64,000 nucleotides of DNA. Source: Lucinisca nassula (lineage: Eukaryota; Mollusca; Bivalvia; Lucinida; Lucinidae). The notes beneath the pieces were generated by a model, which saw nothing but the letters and a program-made list of their open reading frames with translations, did no database searches and had not been told where the DNA came from. The position numbers were made by a program, and so were the translations under genes. The first letter of the stretch is position 1; the number at the start of each line of letters is the position of its first letter. The DNA is taken from positions 97,206,149 through 97,270,148 of the forward strand of contig OY757021.1 of NCBI GenBank assembly GCA_963580285.1, given 5' to 3'. Shown one piece after another: positions 49,906 through 60,648 of the stretch.

Positions 49906-51689
49906 ACAAGAGGGCCATGATGGCCCCGGATCGCTCACCTGATCCATAGTGTAACAAGTGGGCCCTGGGGAGGGCCATTATTGGCCCCAGGTCTATAATT
50001 TGCTTTATCTTGAGGGAGATCTAATAGGTGAAGCTTCATACCAAATATCAAAGACCGGGGACTTCTAGTTTCAAACAGGAAGATTTTTAACGGTTTTCCT
50101 GATATAAGTCTAAATAAACTCTGTGGGCCCTGGGGCAGGGCAATTTTCGGCACCAGGGCTATAATTTGAACAGTCTTGGTCTAGGTCCACTAGACAAAGC
50201 TTCGTACCAAATATCAAGGAACTGAGCCTTCAGGTTTCAGACAAGAAGATTTTTAAAGGTTTTCCCTAAATAAGTCAATGTAAAACTAAAGGGCCCCGGG
50301 GCAGAGGCATTTTAGCCCCAGTGCTATAATTTGATCAATCTTGATAGACGTCCACAAGACGAAGCTTCATACCAAATATCAAACACCTGAGCCTTTTCAG
50401 TTTCAGATAAGAAGATTTTTAACGGTTTTCCCCGATACAAGTCGATGTAAACCCAAAGGGATTCAGGGCGGGGGCATTTTTGGTCCCAGGGCTATTATTT
50501 GAACAATCTTGGTAGAGGTCCACTTGATAAAGCTACACACCAAATATCCAAGACCTGGGCCTTGCAGTTGTAGAGAAGCTTTTTTAAGATTTTTCGTATA
50601 TATGTCAATGTAAAACCAAGCGGCCCCGGGGCGGGGCATTTTTGGCCCCAGGGCTATAATTTGAACAGTCTTGATAGAGGTCCACCAGATGAAGCTTCAC
50701 ACCAAATATCAAAGACCTGGGCCTTGGGGTTCAGAGAAGAAGATTTTTTAAAGATTTTTCCTATAAAAGGCAGTGTAAAACTTAAGGGCCCAACGTCGGG
50801 GGCATTTGTGAGGAAAGGGCTATAATTGGAACAATCTTGGTTTGTTTTGTTTGTTTGATTTGAGGTTTAACTTCCCCGTCAACACTGTAAAGGTCATTTT
50901 GGAGACGTTGCTTCCAATTTTGTGGGACTTTTACCCGACACTGAGATGAAATGACATCTCAAGCCCTGTCGCCCAATGAAACCAATAGGGCTTATTAGCA
51001 TGGACGGTCCGCCTCGCACCGCGGTTCCTGGACAGGCATAGATCCTCTAAGCGGTTTACCAGTACTAGTGTGCGGGCCGGATTCAGCTCTGCGTGGAAGC
51101 ATCATGCAGCCCATATATTCCTTCAAGCCCCTACGGGCGGGGGCCGTGGAACAATCTGGGTAAAGGTCCAATAGATGAAGGTACGCATCAAATATCAAAG
51201 ACCTGGGCCTTGTGGTTTCAGAGGAGAAGGTTTTTAAAGATTTTTTTTCTATATAAGTTAATGTAAAACTAAAGGGGCCCTGGGCGGGAGAATGTTTGGC
51301 CCCAGGGGTATAATTTGAACAACCTTGATAGAGGTCCACAAGACGAAGCTTCATACCAAATATCAAGCACCTGAGCCTTCTGGTTTCAGAAAAGAAGATT
51401 TTTCAAGCTTATCCCTATGTAAGTCTATGTACAACCAAAGGGTCCCGGGGCGGGGGCGGGGGCATTTTTGGCCCCAGGACTATAATTTGAACATTCTTGG
51501 TAGAGGTCCACTAGATGAAGCGACACACCAAATATTGAAGGCCTCGGTTTCGGAGGAGTAGCTTTTTCAATAAAATTTTATTTTTGGCTACCATGACCTT
51601 GATGTGAAACGGACCGAAACCATTTGAAAAACTTCGAAAAGGGACCACCTAAGGATTATTCCTGTGAAGTTTGGTCAAAACCCGATCCG
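49906..51689 (+). mobile_element. D2: second D-type satellite-bearing element, right end lost
   Basis: Left end ACAAGAGGGCCATGATGGCC then GATCGCTCACCTGATCCATA GTGTAACAAGTGGGCC, as in D1. About eight 165-bp units follow, one interrupted by SINE B. The right unique part GGACCGAAACCATTTGAAAA is present, but the sequence breaks at AAAACCCGATCC, before the tetranucleotide run and hairpin. Confidence 0.8.
50841..51147 (-). mobile_element. SINE B inside D2
   Basis: Tail TTTGTTTTGTTTGTTTGATT left, GGGGGCC 5' end right. GGAACAATCTTGG (50828-50840) and GGAACAATCTGGG (51148-51160) are duplicated D sequence. Confidence 0.93.
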
Positions 51690-52194
51690 TCTGAATGTTC
51701 CAATTAGGCGTTTCAGGCAGTTTTGATGCATTGCCACGCGATTCTCTTGATGCAAATGTTCAAGTTATTTCATCAGACGTTTTTGTATGTTTTAAAATTA
51801 ACGTTACGGTTGCAATAACGGTCATTTCCTGTATTGCTAAAGTTCGGCTGTGTGTTACACGCGACTGTTATTGTGTTGTAGTGTATCGATTCCTGGTCAT
51901 TGCCTCTACTTCTATTGTTTGTCCTATGTGTTTAAGATGTCTCATACTTCGCGTATCGACTTAAATATATAACAGCAATGACTTCAGCACCCAATTTCGT
52001 GAAATTATTCTTCGATATAGAAAGATTTGGTACAACATGGATGTTATACGACAGACTACATGGATGGTAGTTAACCCAATCACGGTTGGCAACTTTGCTT
52101 CCCTCTTTAATTGCATGCCGGTGGGTCAGGCCTCATATTCTATTACGTTTCCAACGTAAAGGCTTATTGAGAATTAGAGAGATCTAATTCAAGG
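51690..52194. other. No recognisable gene
   Basis: An open reading 51695-51964 has hydrophobic, Cys-rich stretches but no domain, and part of it resembles the end of repeat C (GTATCGATTCCTGGTCATTG CC). Not called. Confidence 0.4.
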
Positions 52195-52770
52195 TAATGT
52201 TGGTTGGAGCCTGATGCTCTGTCTCTGGTCGGGCCCATCGGAGTCTAACTGTTGGTTTTCTTTTGCTCCAGCATTTCAGTGATTTCTTGCGGCCGAGTCC
52301 TCACCGTTGTCTCACCTCAGTGGTTATTTGATTATTTGTGTTCACGGAGATGTTGCACTGATGAGTTCGGAGGCCTTCATGCGGACTGAACAAATTATTT
52401 GTCTAAATCGCGACAGAAGTAAGGGCGAGGATTGTGGCCACGTAAAATCGATTTAAGCCCCCCCCCCCCCCACCCACCCCCTGTGGAAATCTTTCCACTG
52501 ACCGTTCCAAGGCGGTTCTTCTGTGGCGGTTTATTTATGTTGTTGTTTGTTACTTACTGTGTGTATCACTTGTGTCTTTTTATTTTGGATGGCCATATGG
52601 CCATTTTGTGGGAAAGTGACTGTCCTTATGGCCTTCCTTTGTAAAGGTTTCCATTATGGTCTGGTCGGTTAATGTTTGTGTTTCTTTCCCTTTGGTGTAT
52701 TTGATGGGTGGAGTAAGTTAATTGTATCGATTCCTGATCCTTGTTTTACTTCTACTTTGTTCACGTGATG
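52195..52770 (+). repeat. Repeat C, fullest copy
   Basis: GTTGGAGCCTGATGCTCTGT CTCTGGTCGGGCCCATCGGA through to TCGATTCCTGATCCTTGTTT TACTTCTACTTTG; includes a C run at 52459-52470. The best copy for defining the family limits. Confidence 0.78.
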
Positions 52771-52888
52771 TTAAGTTTGGATTATCTGAGTCACCACCTG
52801 ATTGGGAAAGAGCTGTTTCCTCGGTGTACCAGTGGTCGGTTTTGTTAAATGTCGTCAGTCTATTTTTCGACTTCTTTCCCTAGTGGTA

Positions 52889-53165
52889 CATTACGATAAT
52901 ACACCCGCGTGGTATAGTGCATTTTTATACCTCAAAAAAGGTAATGTTCTGGTGAAATTTTATGGCATTTTTCTTATTTATTCTCATAACATAGGTTTTG
53001 GGTACTCGTTAGAACCCCCTCATTGAGGCGCTTCTAACGAGTACCCACAACCTATGTCTTGGAGCAGAAATAAGGAAAAAATGTATACCCCATAAACCCC
53101 AGTTTTCTCTATATAAAATAGGGCTTATGGGGGGGTCTTCTTTTCACGGATTTGTTCACGTGATG
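52889..53165 (+). mobile_element. FB2 MITE, complete
   Basis: CATTACGATAATACACCCGC to CACGGATTTGTTCACGTGATG, core GAACCCCCTCATTGAGGCGC. Confidence 0.92.
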
Positions 53166-53525
53166 ATAAAATTAGTGTATACCGCGACAGAGGTAAGGGT
53201 GAGGATTCTGGCCATGTAAAATCGATTTAAGCCCCCCAGTGGAATTCTTTCCACTGACCGTTCCAAGGCGGTTCTTCTATGGCGGTTTATTTATGTTGTT
53301 GTTTGTTACTTACTATGTGTAACACTTGTGTCTTTTTATTTTGGATGGCCATTTGGCCATTTTGTGGGAAAGCGGCTGTCCTTATGACCTTCCTTTGTTT
53401 AGGTTTCAATTGTGGTCTGGTCGCTTCATGTTTGTGTTTCTTTCCCTTTGGTGTCTTTGATAGGTGGAGTAAGTTAATTGTATCGATTCCTGATCTTTGT
53501 TTTACTTCTACTTTGTGGGGAGGAT
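53166..53525 (+). repeat. Repeat C, right two thirds
   Basis: ACCGCGACAGAGGTAAGGGT, AAAATCGATTTAAGCCCCCC, CCATTTGGCCATTTTGTGGG, GTATCGATTCCTGATCTTTG. It begins immediately after the FB2 copy. Confidence 0.75.
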
Positions 53526-54854
53526 TTGGGATCTGAATGTATCAGTTCCTGGCCGATTCCCTTTGCAGTAAGACAGACCTCGGACCTTGGTTTATGTGAA
53601 AATATTTTGCAATAACAGTGTGGTAGATCAGAAAATGCAAAAGAACTGCCCTGCCGCCTTTCTGCGACCACGGGAACACTATGAATATACTAATAGTCCG
53701 GGATTTGAGACCAGATTTCGAAAAATTTAATGCACCCAAAATTCTCACGCTTGGTTTGTGCTGTTTCATTGAGAAAGGAGCCTAACCTATGTGACATGTG
53801 ATTATTTAGCAAATCTGGTGGGGAAAAGGGGTTAAAAATTCTATGACTTTACACCCACCCCCATGCGAATGGAATAGTTGGATTAAGTTTACTTATGTGT
53901 AGCTTGCGCTTACAACTGAATGTTGATTTGTTGCATCAACCAAAATATTTGTCAATAATAAAAGATACCAAAATTCATGATATGACGTAAATACATCCGG
54001 TGTTACCATAAATTTTGATCATTGAAATTTTACCCCCAGAAATTTGGTAAATTTTACACTATTTTTGCTCTACAGGATTTTTAGTATTTTTTGAAACAAT
54101 TTCTTTTTCGTCAGTATGCAGGGCGGTTATTTTTGCACATGCATGTGAAACTTGACGACTCTGTGTCAATCTTGGCATGAACAAGGGACTCAGATACCTA
54201 TGGACCCTTTTGCTGGTTTTTCCTGCATTGTCACAGATCGTGATAAAATCCATATTAAAACATACATAAAATAAATTATTTTACTGGCTGGTCACAGATG
54301 TATCATAACAGGGGCCAACAGATATATTTTTGAAAAAAAATTACTGGTGACCATTTCCTTCTGGTTTTTATTTAGGGAGGTGAATATACCTCACCAAGCA
54401 TATTTATCAGCGATGAACTTTCAAGTGATTCTCTAAACTGGTGACTTGAATCTATCAACATTTAATAAAGACATTGTATATTTCAATATTCATTATCCAA
54501 AGTTTCCAGTTTGTGCTGAAGGCTCCCAAACTAACATCGACAGTATTGTATTTTAAACACGTAAATGTTACTGGCCACTTCAAGGTCTATATTGAAATCT
54601 TACTGGGTGCCTTATTTTCTGGTAAGTCGCAAGATTAAAAATAAAAAGTAACCGAGCTTTAATGTAATGTAAATCCACCCCTTAAACAATCTTCCTTCTT
54701 CCCTTTTCCCAGAGTAATGGTATGACATGTAAACGCGCATCTTAAGATGTCACCTCCACTTACTTTCTACCTTTTCATTGGACAACCTGCCTTCGAGAAC
54801 CTTGTCCCTCTATTCGCCATATTAGCTCTTATATATCCTGTGTCTCTTGTCACA
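53526..54854. other. Unclassified, no gene supported
   Basis: About 1.3 kb without matches to the window's repeat families; small readings only. Possibly unique intergenic or intronic sequence. Confidence 0.45.
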
Positions 54855-55126
54855 CATTTCGATAACTCACCCGTGCGACATAGTGCATTTTTCACATCTC
54901 AAAAATGGCTACTTTTCTGATGAAAATCCTTGATATGTTTGTTATAAATATTAAAAACATAGGTTGGGAGTGCTCGTTATTACCGTATCAGGCGGTTCTA
55001 ACGAGTACCCACAACCTATGTCTTGGAACAGAAATAAGAAAAATAATGTTTACCCCTTAATCCCCAGTTTTCTCTATATAAAGTTGGGTTTAGGGGTCTT
55101 CATTTCATGGACTTGTTCACGTGATG
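54855..55126 (+). mobile_element. FB2 MITE, complete, core partly deleted
   Basis: CATTTCGATAACTCACCCGTG to CATGGACTTGTTCACGTGATG. The left core arm is shortened (TTATTACCGTATCAGGCGGT). Confidence 0.9.
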
Positions 55127-55589
55127 CACTGATTAACCTGTTCTTCGTCTACTTTTTCACTACTTCCTTTTACTGATATTTGTCCCATTTATTGATTGTT
55201 TTGGGTTTAAAGGCACGTCCACCCTTGTAGGTCATTCTGTGTCCTCACCCAGAGGAAAGCGATAGAAGAGATAGTAGAGCAGATGAAAGTTAGGGACAGA
55301 AGAGAAAGAGGAAAATAAATATAAGTGCAGAAACAGAAGAAATAACAGTATTCCCCCTGTACCATTACCTGTTCCAAGAACAGCAGGTCTTGTCCAGCTG
55401 TAAGCCAATATCAGTTGGACGCCCTATTGACGTAAGGTAAACGCCACCTTTGCCTCACCCAACCACCCAATTGTCCCATACAGATTTGCCAAAATGGCTT
55501 TCTATGTCAAGCCATCAGAAGTTATCATGATTTGACAAACAGAGGGTAGGCAATGATTAGGAACCTATACAAAATACTTCGCACCTCCC
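55127..55589. other. No recognisable gene
   Basis: Purine-rich patch at 55250-55340, otherwise unremarkable. Confidence 0.4.
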
Positions 55590-55905
55590 ATTCAAAACAC
55601 CTTGGAATACGGTCAGTAAGAAGTTGTACGGATGCTGGGGGTTGGGGTAGACACTTTAATTGATTAAAGGTGGCCTCAATCCTCATCATTGGTTGTCTTG
55701 ATTAAAACCGATTAGTTGTTCAGTCTGCATGATGGATTTCTAGCTCAACATTGCAACATCTCCGCGAACATAAAATCAAACGAATGAAATGAGACAAGGA
55801 CGATGACTCAACAGCATGGAATAGCTAGACTGCTTCAGCAAAGGAAACCCATAGTTAGGCTCTGGTTAGCCCTAACAGAGACAAGAGCATCAGGCACCTA
55901 CCTTC
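55590..55905 (-). repeat. Repeat C, strongly diverged left half
   Basis: ACACCTTGGAATACGGTCAG, TTGCAACATCTCCGCGAACA, AGCAAAGGAAACCCATAGTT, GACAAGAGCATCAGGC correspond in reverse to C landmarks. Confidence 0.55.
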
Positions 55906-56376
55906 AGGCGTTCTTGCGAAATGCATTCGTACTTATGAAAGGAACTGAATGAAAGGTTAACTTAAGGTTGACACCTTATGGGTCAGATATTTTGATCATG
56001 GGCGATGTTTGGCATAATAAATGTAACGGTTCCTATGTAAATCAAGCTTCTTCTTCTACACTTTTGTCAAGAAGGGTGGAAAAACCGGTTTAAACACAGA
56101 TTCGACTGACCTTTTCTGCATCTTCATGTAACTTGGTCACCACAATTTGCGCATATTTGCCAAAAGATCAACCAAAACCAGAGTCATTCAATCACCAGAT
56201 GAACTGCAGTATATCAAATCCGCAGTTGGAGAATTAGATGCTGATATTTAAATTTAGTAGAGTATCTTTTTCTGCAGAAAATTAATGGTAAAAACCAAAA
56301 CAAACCTATTAAACATTTATGTAAAATCGTCGTTCTACCATACAAATATTATATAATGTTTCTTTTTTGTTTGCAG
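55906..56376 (+). other. Probable intron; possible extra exon at about 56150-56250
   Basis: 56155-56250 reads RIFAKRSTKTRVIQSPDELQ then YIKSAVGELDADI before TAA in one frame, which looks protein-like. No convincing donor follows, so I leave it as a candidate only. The end of the interval is the polypyrimidine tract TTTCTTTTTTGTTTGCAG. Confidence 0.35.
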
Positions 56377-56425
56377 ACAAATTTCGCAGACATTCAGTCA
56401 AAAGGAAGCAAGTTTGTTCAGAGGC
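56377..56425 (+). CDS. Internal exon of an unrecognised gene
   Basis: 49 bp between a strong acceptor (TTTTTTGTTTGCAG) and a donor GGC|GTAAAC. In the frame that joins the next exon at phase 0 it encodes QISQTFSQKEASLFRG after one base finishing the previous codon. The other frames hit stops immediately after the junction, which supports this reading. Earlier exons were not identified. Confidence 0.55.
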
Positions 56426-56525
56426 GTAAACTGATTAAAATACGCCTTTCCTTCAATTATGAAATACTGGACGAAATTCTGACTGAAATAGGGTCGCGTT
56501 GTTACTGAACATTGTTGTCTTTCAG

Positions 56526-56717
56526 CGGTATGGTAACGCCATACCAAACTACCACTGGTTATCGAATAAATGGTTTATGAAGGCTGGAAAATGCAGCTTA
56601 GCAACAAAAGATAACCAAACAAGCGTAATCAGTAAAGCAGAAAACTGTGGCTGCTGCATCATGATAACACCAATTGAATATGGTTTACGCTTGCCATCAA
56701 GCTTATGCGACTTTTAA
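56526..56717 (+). CDS. Terminal exon of an unrecognised cysteine-containing protein
   Basis: Acceptor CATTGTTGTCTTTCAG, then 63 residues and TAA (56715-56717). Joins the exon at 56377 at phase 0. It contains RYGNAIPNYHWLSNKWFMKA, GKCSLATKDN, a cluster ENCGCCIMITP and a final LCDF. Five cysteines suggest an extracellular domain end; I do not recognise the family. Intron between the two exons: 100 bp. Confidence 0.6.
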   Translation, partial: RYGNAIPNYHWLSNKWFMKAGKCSLATKDNQTSVISKAENCGCCIMITPIEYGLRLPSSLCDF

Positions 56718-57152
56718 TAACTAACCTGAACACAAAGTTATATACAAGATCCCATGGGCAGCTACGCTCACCAGAGCTCAAGTGGGCATCAATTAACCCA
56801 CCGTTGGTGGCCATTTATTTTAATCGACCATAATGGTTTAGTAGAGGCCAATCGCATGACCATTGCTGCCAAATTATTTTTAAATCAACCATTGTTTCTT
56901 TAAACATTATAGTCAGCTTTGAACAATCTCAGCAGATCTAAAGTCCAAAATGTTGTATACCAAGGTCTTGTATTTCTTGAGATGAAGAATTCAAAATCAT
57001 TTTTGGCCATATAATGATGTGACAATCACACAGATCCCTCAAACAAACTTTGATTTCTCGACCACACTGATGCAGTATATGTAAATTGGTATCAGTTAGC
57101 ACAGTAGTTTTGGGAAAAAATAGAAATATGTAATCTTATGGCCCCAGGATCA
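56718..57152. other. Downstream of the exon pair; no recognised feature
   Basis: No clear AATAAA signal close to the stop codon. Confidence 0.35.
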
Positions 57153-57285
57153 TTAAGTAGAAGTAAAACAAAGATCAGGAATTGATACAATTAACTTACT
57201 CCATCCACAAAAGACACCAAAGGGAAAGAGACACAAACATTAAGCGACCAGACCATAATGGAAACCTAAACAAAGGAAGGCCGGT
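57153..57285 (-). repeat. Repeat C fragment
   Basis: AAGTAGAAGTAAAACAAAGA TCAGGAATTGATACAATTAA, ACACCAAAGGGAAAGAGACA, GAAACCTAAACAAAGGAAGG CC. Confidence 0.72.
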
Positions 57286-57860
57286 TTCAAATATCAACTC
57301 TGATGTCATAAGCTGCAACAGAACCAGAAATTCCTGCATTTGCCATAAGTGACCCTAAGTGACCGTATGTGACCTTGGCGTAAGAAAGGTCAAGGTCAAC
57401 CAAATGTCATCTTTTGAACAAATGTGAAAGGGACCGGGTCCCCAATATTTGTATATCAAGTTTCAAGGCCATCGATCTATTGGTTCCTGAGAACGGGCGA
57501 TTTTAAAGGTTTTTACCATATATGGGCATGGTGGACATTTTGGTCATGTGACCCAGACATTCAATATAATATGTTTGTTTTTTCATCCAATGGCGGCTTC
57601 ACATGTAATTTGGTTCCAATTGGCCTTGTAGTTTCAGAGGAAACGTCGTTTGGAATTGTTTGGATGTTCAAATGAGAAAAGAGGGTAGGTACATTTATCT
57701 CCCCTTTTTATGTCTTTTTCCCCACTTTTTTGATTTTCTAACTCCATTTTCAAGATGCTGAGAGACCTCTCCATAAATTCATATCATAGTTAAGTGTGAG
57801 AAAAGAAGGTGCATTATACTCCTTAAATACGGGTGCTACGAATTTCAAATCCCCGACTAT
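57286..57860. repeat. Diverged K-like phrases
   Basis: TTTTACCATATATGGGCATG GTGGACATTTTGGTCATGTG ACCC and AATTTGGTTCCAATTGGCCT share the K/37.7-kb vocabulary (gene-less). The reading 57424-57675 is over this repeat. Confidence 0.45.
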
Positions 57861-57993
57861 AAATACATGGTTAGTGTCTTTAATAATAAAATACAATCGG
57901 TGAGCCTTAGACAATTTTATAGGGGCAAGCCCCTATAAAATTGTCGCGGCGAACCGATTATATTTTATTATTGAATACACTAATCATGTATTT
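57861..57993. repeat. Palindromic foldback, arms about 66 bp
   Basis: AAATACATGGTTAGTGT...TAATAATAAAATACAATCGG...GACAATTTTATAGGGGC, two-base loop at 57927-57928, then the complement with few mismatches. Resembles the P elements in style, not in sequence. Confidence 0.8.
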
Positions 57994-58717
57994 AGTTTAT
58001 ACCGCAATTCAAAACAATCCAGGGGTTTTGCAATAATTATGCAAATTTAAGCAAAAAGACAGCAGACAGTGGGGCATGTTAAACGATATCCAGTGCCATG
58101 GCGCGCACACGTAGTATAACGTGACGTCAACGAGTGCAAAGTTTCTGACTTCACCGCGCCACAAAGACGTGTGTGTGTGTGAATTCGGGTTTAAAATCAC
58201 TTTCAACAATTTTTCAGTCTTATCACGACGGTGTCTGGTTGCGACAGGGAGCTCAATGCTCACTTTTATAGTGCTGCCTCACTGAAGTATCATGTCCCAG
58301 ACACATTACATGATACCACACCCAGTCACATTATCCTGACACTAGGTCGACCAGTCCTAGCTCTACCCCGTAAATCTGAGTGCCAAGCGAGGAGCAGCTA
58401 GTACCATTCTTAAAGACATTTATTCTGGTAAGGTAGGACACACCGTATGCTCATAATTGTTTTATTGCCCCCTTTGATGTACTCTCTGTATCAGATCAAA
58501 GACAGCCCCTAATATGGTGATTAGTAGCTCTTGTTGAATCCCTGACTGAGGCACGTAAGGGGAAAATCAATAAGGTACACTCTACTCAACAGTTAGTAAA
58601 CTATTGATTTTTCCCCAAGAGGCCCCTTACCTGTTGAGGACAGAGGACTTCTCTTCAGCCAGCACTGAGAGCTATATAATATTATGTAATGCAATGATGG
58701 TCCTCAATAAACGAGAA
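57994..58717. other. No recognisable gene
   Basis: An inverted pair GGGGAAAATCAATAA / CTATTGATTTTTCCCC (58558-58618) forms a loose stem-loop. Otherwise no feature. Confidence 0.4.
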
Positions 58718-58818
58718 AAAAAAGCCTTTAACGACTTTGGTATGTCGCGGCCCGGGATCGAACCCGTGACCTCCGGTTCCCCGGAGCAGACACTCTACCA
58801 ACTGAGCTATCGGGGCCG
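58718..58818 (-). mobile_element. Short tRNA-like SINE
   Basis: Minus strand: GGCCCCGATAGCTCAGTTGG TAGAGTGTCTGCTCCGGGG, then GGTCACGGGTTCGATCCCGG (perfect B box) and GACATACC, ending in a T-rich tail AAAGGCTTTTTTTTCTCG. A and B boxes are intact, but the anticodon arm cannot form a proper 7-base loop and the acceptor ends do not pair, so it is not called a tRNA gene. Confidence 0.72.
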
Positions 58819-59465
58819 GTAAACAACAAAGACGTAGGAAATAACATGGACGCTCTCAGCATTTTACATTCTGTATGAAAATCTGCAAATAAAAAGGTTA
58901 TTTCATTTGTTTTATTTATTTTCGTGGTTGAGACGCAACTGTAGTAGCAGTGTGCACTTATTCCAACGGGCCATTCAAACTAGGAACGGCCGAGAAGGTA
59001 ATTTAGCACAAATTTCTGAAAATCTGTTCAAATACAAGCGCTCGTAAGTATTGCAAAGATTTTAATTTGCAGTTTCGTTGTTTCCCCATGTATAAAAGGT
59101 TGCATGTTATTGTTTACACTTGTAAATTACTGACCTGAAAATTAGGTCCGGTCTACAAACGGCCACTAGACGTATTATAGGGCAGTAGAAGGTATTATAC
59201 GTCACTGCCGATTTTCGACCCCCTTTATTAGGTTACTAGAATGGCTGATTGCGGTATAAAACAGTCTGACCTACACGGTTTTCTAACAAATACCTACGTT
59301 TTTCACAAATTTTTGTGATATTGTTGTACTTCGTAGCGCTGTCACAGAAGCATATATTATCTAAACATTGACTGTTCGGTTCCCAGCAATCCATGGCGTT
59401 GTCGCAGTGTTTTCCGATTGACTTTTCTGCAACAGTATAATAATCGTTATGACAGTATATTTTGA
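58819..59465. other. No recognisable gene
   Basis: AT-rich sequence; nothing supported. Confidence 0.45.
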
Positions 59466-59585
59466 TTAACCCATTATAAGCGGGAACCCTTAAAGGGGTA
59501 CTTTGGCAAACCGTGCAGGCTCAGATCAGACGCGTCTGATCAGGGCCTGCACTATTTGCTAACAGAATTTTACACTAGAAATAGA
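59466..59585 (-). mobile_element. Q MITE, left two thirds
   Basis: TTAACCCATTATAAGCGGG... GGCAAACCGTGCAGGC, GATCAGACGCGTCTGATC (shortened palindrome), GGGCCTGCACTATTTGCTAA. Right end missing. Confidence 0.72.
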
Positions 59586-59677
59586 ATAAGAACAAAAACA
59601 AAATAGGCCAACCACCCCTTATTTGACAAATGTACTCATCCAACATATATTGTTATTGTTAGTCTTTGCATCAGTAT

Positions 59678-59957
59678 CATTACGATAACACGCCCGTTTG
59701 GCATAGTGCATTTTTTCACATCTCCAAAATGGCTACTTTTCTGATGAAAATATGCGATATTTTTCTTATAAATACTACAAACATAGGTTGTGGGTGCTCG
59801 TTAGAACCGCCTCATTGAGGCGGTTCTAACGAGTACCCACAACCTATGTCTTGGAGTAAAAATAAGAAAAATAATGTTTACCCCCTTAAACCCCAGTTTT
59901 CTCTATATAAAGTGGGGTTTAGTGGGGTGTTCATTTCACGGACTTGTTCACGTGATG
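59678..59957 (+). mobile_element. FB2 MITE, reference-quality copy
   Basis: CATTACGATAACACGCCCGT to CACGGACTTGTTCACGTGATG, core TTAGAACCGCCTCATTGAGG CGGTTCTAA. Inner arms AACATAGGTTGTGGG / CCCACAACCTATGTC, differing from FB1 (ATATAGATTGTGGG / CCCACAATCTATAT) by matching changes on both sides. Confidence 0.93.
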
Positions 59958-60033
59958 ATGCGCTGCTAATATCACTTTATTTAGGATTGCTGTTTGACCA
60001 TTCTATATGTATGGGAAACAAACTGTTCATTGG

Positions 60034-60291
60034 CGGCCCCCGCCCATCGGGTCTTGCATAATGCTTCCACGCAGAGCTTAAACCGACCGCACACGAGTAC
60101 TGGTAAACCGCTTAGAAGATCTAAGCCTGTCCAGGAAAAGCGACGCGAGTATGACCGTCCATACTTATAAACCCTTTTAGTTTCATTGGGCGACAGGGCT
60201 TGAGAAGTCATTTCATCTCAATGTCGGGTAAAAGTCCCACACAATTGGCAGCAAAGTCTCCAGAATGTCTTATACATTGTTCACAGGGACG
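60034..60291 (+). mobile_element. SINE B, tail interrupted by Q
   Basis: CCCCCGCCCATCGGGTCTTG, AGCTTAAACCGACCGCACAC, TACTGGTAAACCGCTTAGAA, GGGCGACAGGGCTTGAGAAG. It stops at GGGACGTTAA, exactly where the TTAA-bordered Q begins. Confidence 0.9.
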
Positions 60292-60404
60292 TTAACCCAT
60301 TTAGTACCAGAAACCCCAAAACGGGTACCCTGGCAAACAGTGCAGGCCCAATGGACTCCTGCTATATATAAGAAATAAGATTTCATTTGATACAAAAAGG
60401 GTAA
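60292..60404 (-). mobile_element. Q MITE, internally deleted, in the SINE B tail
   Basis: TTAACCCATTTAGTACCAGA AACCCC to GATACAAAAAGGGTAA; the central palindrome and about 110 bp are missing. The right TTAA is mutated to GTAA. Confidence 0.75.
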
Positions 60405-60455
60405 GGTTTAGATGCCGTTGCGTATTGCTTGCGATTCATATCTTTTGGCGTATTG

Positions 60456-60648
60456 CATCACGAAAACATGCCTATATAATTTTGACCCCCTAGTGGGGGT
60501 TACATGGGTAAACCTTATTTTTCTTATTTCTGCTCAAAAATAAAGATTGTGAGTTTGTGAGTACTATTTAGAACCACCTCATCGCGGCGGTTCTAATAAG
60601 TACACATAATCTATATTTTGAGCAGAAAAAAGAAAGTATCACAAAAGT
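60456..60648 (-). mobile_element. FB1 MITE, right end missing
   Basis: CATCACGAAAACATGCCTAT, GTGGGGGTTACATGGGTAAA, core GAACCACCTCATCGCGGCGG. Sequence diverges after AGAAAGTATCACAAAAG. Confidence 0.85.

Noticed and set aside
53279..53536. Hydrophobic 85-codon reading
   Set aside because: Lies entirely in repeat C; the same reading recurs broken in other copies.
58740..58818. Functional tRNA gene
   Set aside because: The B box is perfect, but the anticodon loop is wrong and the acceptor ends do not pair; treated as a SINE head.
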